This document shows, in pieces, positions 62,113-64,000 of a DNA stretch of 64,000 nt (within the stretch, counting starts at the first letter, position 1; every line of letters begins with the position of its first letter). Source of the DNA: Pagrus major (taxonomy: Eukaryota; Chordata; Actinopteri; Spariformes; Sparidae). The notes beneath the pieces are model-generated. The model was given only the letters and a program-made list of their open reading frames with translations, was not told the DNA's origin and did not search any database. Both the position numbers and the translations under genes were made by a program. The stretch is taken from NCBI RefSeq assembly GCF_040436345.1, contig NC_133237.1, positions 23,007,749-23,071,748 of the forward strand, in the 5' to 3' direction.

Positions 62113-62394
62113 CTATGTGTTACTTTTGCTATCCTCCCTGGGCTTTGAGTCCTTGAATCCGGAGCAGCAGACGGAGTTCCCGGCGGCTGTCTCGCAGCAC
62201 CGCCGCATGTCCCTGATCACATCCTCACACATGCTCTCCACGTATTTGTTAGCTGCAGGAAGGGGACGAGGTTAGCTATAACGATCATTTCAGCAACACA
62301 TAATGTCATTAAAGTGTTGGTTTCATGTACCTTGTAAACACATCTGAATTGCACATGCTTGTTTTTGACACGGGTCTTTCTGTTGCTTTGGCAT
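62113..62394 (-). CDS. cmc4: C-x(9)-C motif-containing protein 4 (p8-MTCP1 type)
   Basis: Small twin-CX9C protein of the mitochondrial intermembrane space family, too short for routine ORF calls. Two coding exons, 62331-62394 and 62113-62252, join in phase (CAA G|CT) to give 67 aa; human CMC4 has 68. The start reads MPKQQKDPCQKQAC, almost the human MPQKDPCQKQAC. Cysteines at 9, 14, 19, 30, 40, 41, 50 and 51 give the two CX9C pairs (9-19 and 30-40), and the tail has the conserved CSGF. Cys50 replaces a Val of human, an extra cysteine. The ATG lies two bases after a good acceptor (CCTTGCAG), so the upstream exon is non-coding. The twin CX9C fold is oxidised by the MIA pathway in family members. 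Identity is sure. Confidence 0.93.
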
Positions 62395-62488
62395 ACCTGC
62401 AAGGGAACAGACAGGGACAGTGTTCACAAGCTGTCCACTCAGTAAAGACACACCAGGTAACCACACAGGACCCGACACCGACTCCCAC

Positions 62489-62620
62489 CTTTATCAGCCG
62501 AGCAGGCGGTGAGGTGGTTTTGTGCTGCGGTCTTAAATGTAAACGTCGTTTACTAATGTTAGCCGCCAATGCTAATGCTAAATCTACTTCCGCCTGCGAC
62601 TGAAGGGCAAATGTTTTGAT
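62489..62620 (-). other. cmc4: Probable cmc4 5' non-coding exon and promoter
   Basis: A donor-like GATAAAG|gtggga at 62488/62489 on the minus strand, with CpG-containing sequence upstream, fits an untranslated exon 1 that splices to the acceptor just before the cmc4 ATG. CACGTGAC (62623-62630 region), an E-box/USF-like motif, lies close upstream. The upper limit is arbitrary. Confidence 0.4.
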
Positions 62621-62794
62621 CACGTGACGTGCTGCCAGCGAATCAAATGGTCCCTCAAAGAGCGCAGCAGCGACATCTGGTGGTGGAAGGTCGGCATGAC
62701 ACAGGCGGTCAAATGAAACAATAAATGGCACAAATGGATAAAAAAATGTGTTTGTTGTTGTTATTATTATTTATTCCAGTTTTAATGTTTTCCT

Positions 62795-63157
62795 AAAGGG
62801 GCACTGTGTAGTTCTGGAAAAGTAATTCAAACTCAGAATTGTAATATTTAAAATATTAATGACAGAATAATGCAAATACATGTATTTTTTTCCACAACTG
62901 AATAAACAAGCTGTTCTCAGAGGAGAATAACATCCCCAGAAAGCTGTTTCAAGTTGGAAGCGTGGCAGGGTCCGCCAAATGTAGACAAAGTAAAACAGAA
63001 TGAAATTGTGTTGTTCTTCATGGTCCGTTTGTTTATCCAGTCACGAAGAATGAATGAATGTTGAATGTTTATTCATTTTAAGCATAAGAAATCAATCAGT
63101 GAAGATCTTTTGCTTCTAATTAAAATTTCTTCCCAAAACACTACATAGTGCACCTTT
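62795..63157. repeat. MITE-like element with AAAGG.GCACT.TGTAGT ends (family E)
   Basis: The left end is AAAGGGGCACTGTGTAGTTC; the right end inverts to AAAGGTGCACTATGTAGTGT. The interior of about 320 bp is non-coding. The right end runs straight into a family-F copy. Confidence 0.75.
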
Positions 63158-63420
63158 AAAGGACAAGTTCACCCAGCTTTACAGCAAAACGGCGTTGCAG
63201 CATTCTCCTAAACAAATGTAAAAACAACAACCAATAAAAAAGAAATATAAAAGAAAAACATAAGATCCATACATTTCCAGTTGCTTTTTAAAAAAAGTTT
63301 TGTCCCCATCCACTTCAGTTTTTGAGGAGATACTGCAACCCTGTTTCGCCACGAACCTCCAGAAATGCTTTTTGGACTATGAAACTTCACTTGATTCTCC
63401 ATCGTCAAGGGGATGAGAAG
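63156..63420. repeat. Dispersed inverted-repeat element (family F, copy 4)
   Basis: It starts AAAGGACAAGTTCACCCAGC, then ACAGCAAAACGGCGTTGCAG, and ends with CCTCCAGAAATGCTTTTTGG and a CTCCATCGTCAAGGGGATGA end. It abuts the family-E element with no spacer. Confidence 0.7.
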
Positions 63421-63456
63421 ATAACAGCCACGATATTAAAATGTTTCATTTTTACT

Positions 63457-64000
63457 TTTATTCATAAAGATAAGCAAATCACGGTTCATATTTACAATAA
63501 TGGACTGCTGATCTTCAACATTCGGTATTAAAATGTGTACATTAATGATAATGTAGTCATCATTGCTATATCCAGACGAGCTACGCGTTTGCTATGTTAC
63601 AAGGTAAAATAAGTCTAGCAAAAATATACATTAGATACAGGATATCACATGGACAGCATACAAAGTGATCTATATCCCTAACCCCAAATCTACAATCTAT
63701 CAGTTACCAAACATCGTATATTCAGATCTTTTTAAAAAAAATTAGATCTAATTCTGCCTGATAGCAAGATCCTCATAAATATCTGCTGAATGTCTTTTCT
63801 GTCTCCAAAGCTGCAACAGAAAAATCCCCTTAGTTGAGTTTTCCTTGTTTGTGTGGTCATCTGATCCCATCTGAAGATCTCATGTTTCAAACACCTAAAT
63901 AAAAGCAAAAGAAGAGCAGATTAGGATGCAGTTTAGCTTGCACACATGCACACTTCACAGATCCCTTTTACCTTTGGTATTGGCCTTGACAATGAACTGC
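63457..64000 (-). CDS. 3' end of an unidentified minus-strand gene (partial)
   Basis: At the window edge, 63972-64000 looks like an exon ending in a good donor (CCAAAG|gtaaaag). Downstream, an acceptor TGTTGCAG at about 63811-63818 precedes a short terminal exon. Joined in one frame this gives a tail QFIVKANTK-ALETEKTFSRYL and a stop near 63770; other frames are also open, so the frame is uncertain. A second acceptor-like TTATTTAG near 63897 would give a stop after two codons. An AATAAA on the minus strand at 63457-63462 could be the poly(A) signal. The protein is not recognised; too little is visible. Confidence 0.3.

Overview
This is a stretch of vertebrate nuclear DNA, almost certainly from a ray-finned (teleost) fish. 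Genes are split into many short GT-AG exons, AT-rich introns carry families of short inverted-repeat elements and SINE-like sequences typical of fish, and (GT)n/(CT)n microsatellites are common. There is no bacterial, plasmid, phage or CRISPR content. Proteins were identified by comparing exon translations with remembered vertebrate sequences; no search was run.

All five recognised genes are read from the minus strand. Going down the coordinates (the direction of transcription): an unidentified 3' gene end (63.77-64.0 kb); cmc4 (two coding exons, 67 aa); cdc37 (8 coding exons, 376 aa); tyk2 (23 coding exons, 1172 aa); raver1 (14 coding exons, 731 aa); and the first coding exon of a long isoform of pde4a (12.26-12.55 kb), whose remaining exons are not seen and presumably lie beyond position 1. 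For raver1, tyk2, cdc37 and cmc4 every exon junction has a plausible splice site and keeps the reading frame, and the rebuilt lengths agree with the human proteins (about 739, 1187, 378 and 68 aa), so all four look complete and intact.

Layout: 1-12.25 kb is pde4a intron 1, with repeats and no exon found. 12.26-12.55 kb is the pde4a exon, with a CT/GA tract about 1 kb upstream of it. 12.6-27.6 kb is a gene-poor interval rich in repeats, ending in the raver1 3' UTR; it holds one weak signal-peptide-like ORF on the plus strand. 27.6-38.9 kb is raver1, 40.7-51.7 kb tyk2, 54.85-60.0 kb cdc37 and 62.1-62.6 kb cmc4.

The genes do not form a pathway. tyk2 is a cytokine-receptor kinase, cdc37 the HSP90 co-chaperone that folds kinases (so the two are functionally as well as physically close), raver1 an RNA-binding splicing co-regulator, pde4a a cAMP phosphodiesterase and cmc4 a small twin-CX9C mitochondrial protein. 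The raver1-tyk2-cdc37 core matches human 19p13.2, but pde4a is placed differently and cmc4 is an addition (human CMC4 is on Xq28). I found no new multi-gene system. The observations most worth checking are two unusual kinase/SH2 residues in Tyk2, a microsatellite at a tyk2 splice acceptor, a CRE/heat-shock-like cluster at the cdc37 promoter, and several transposon-like inverted-repeat elements.
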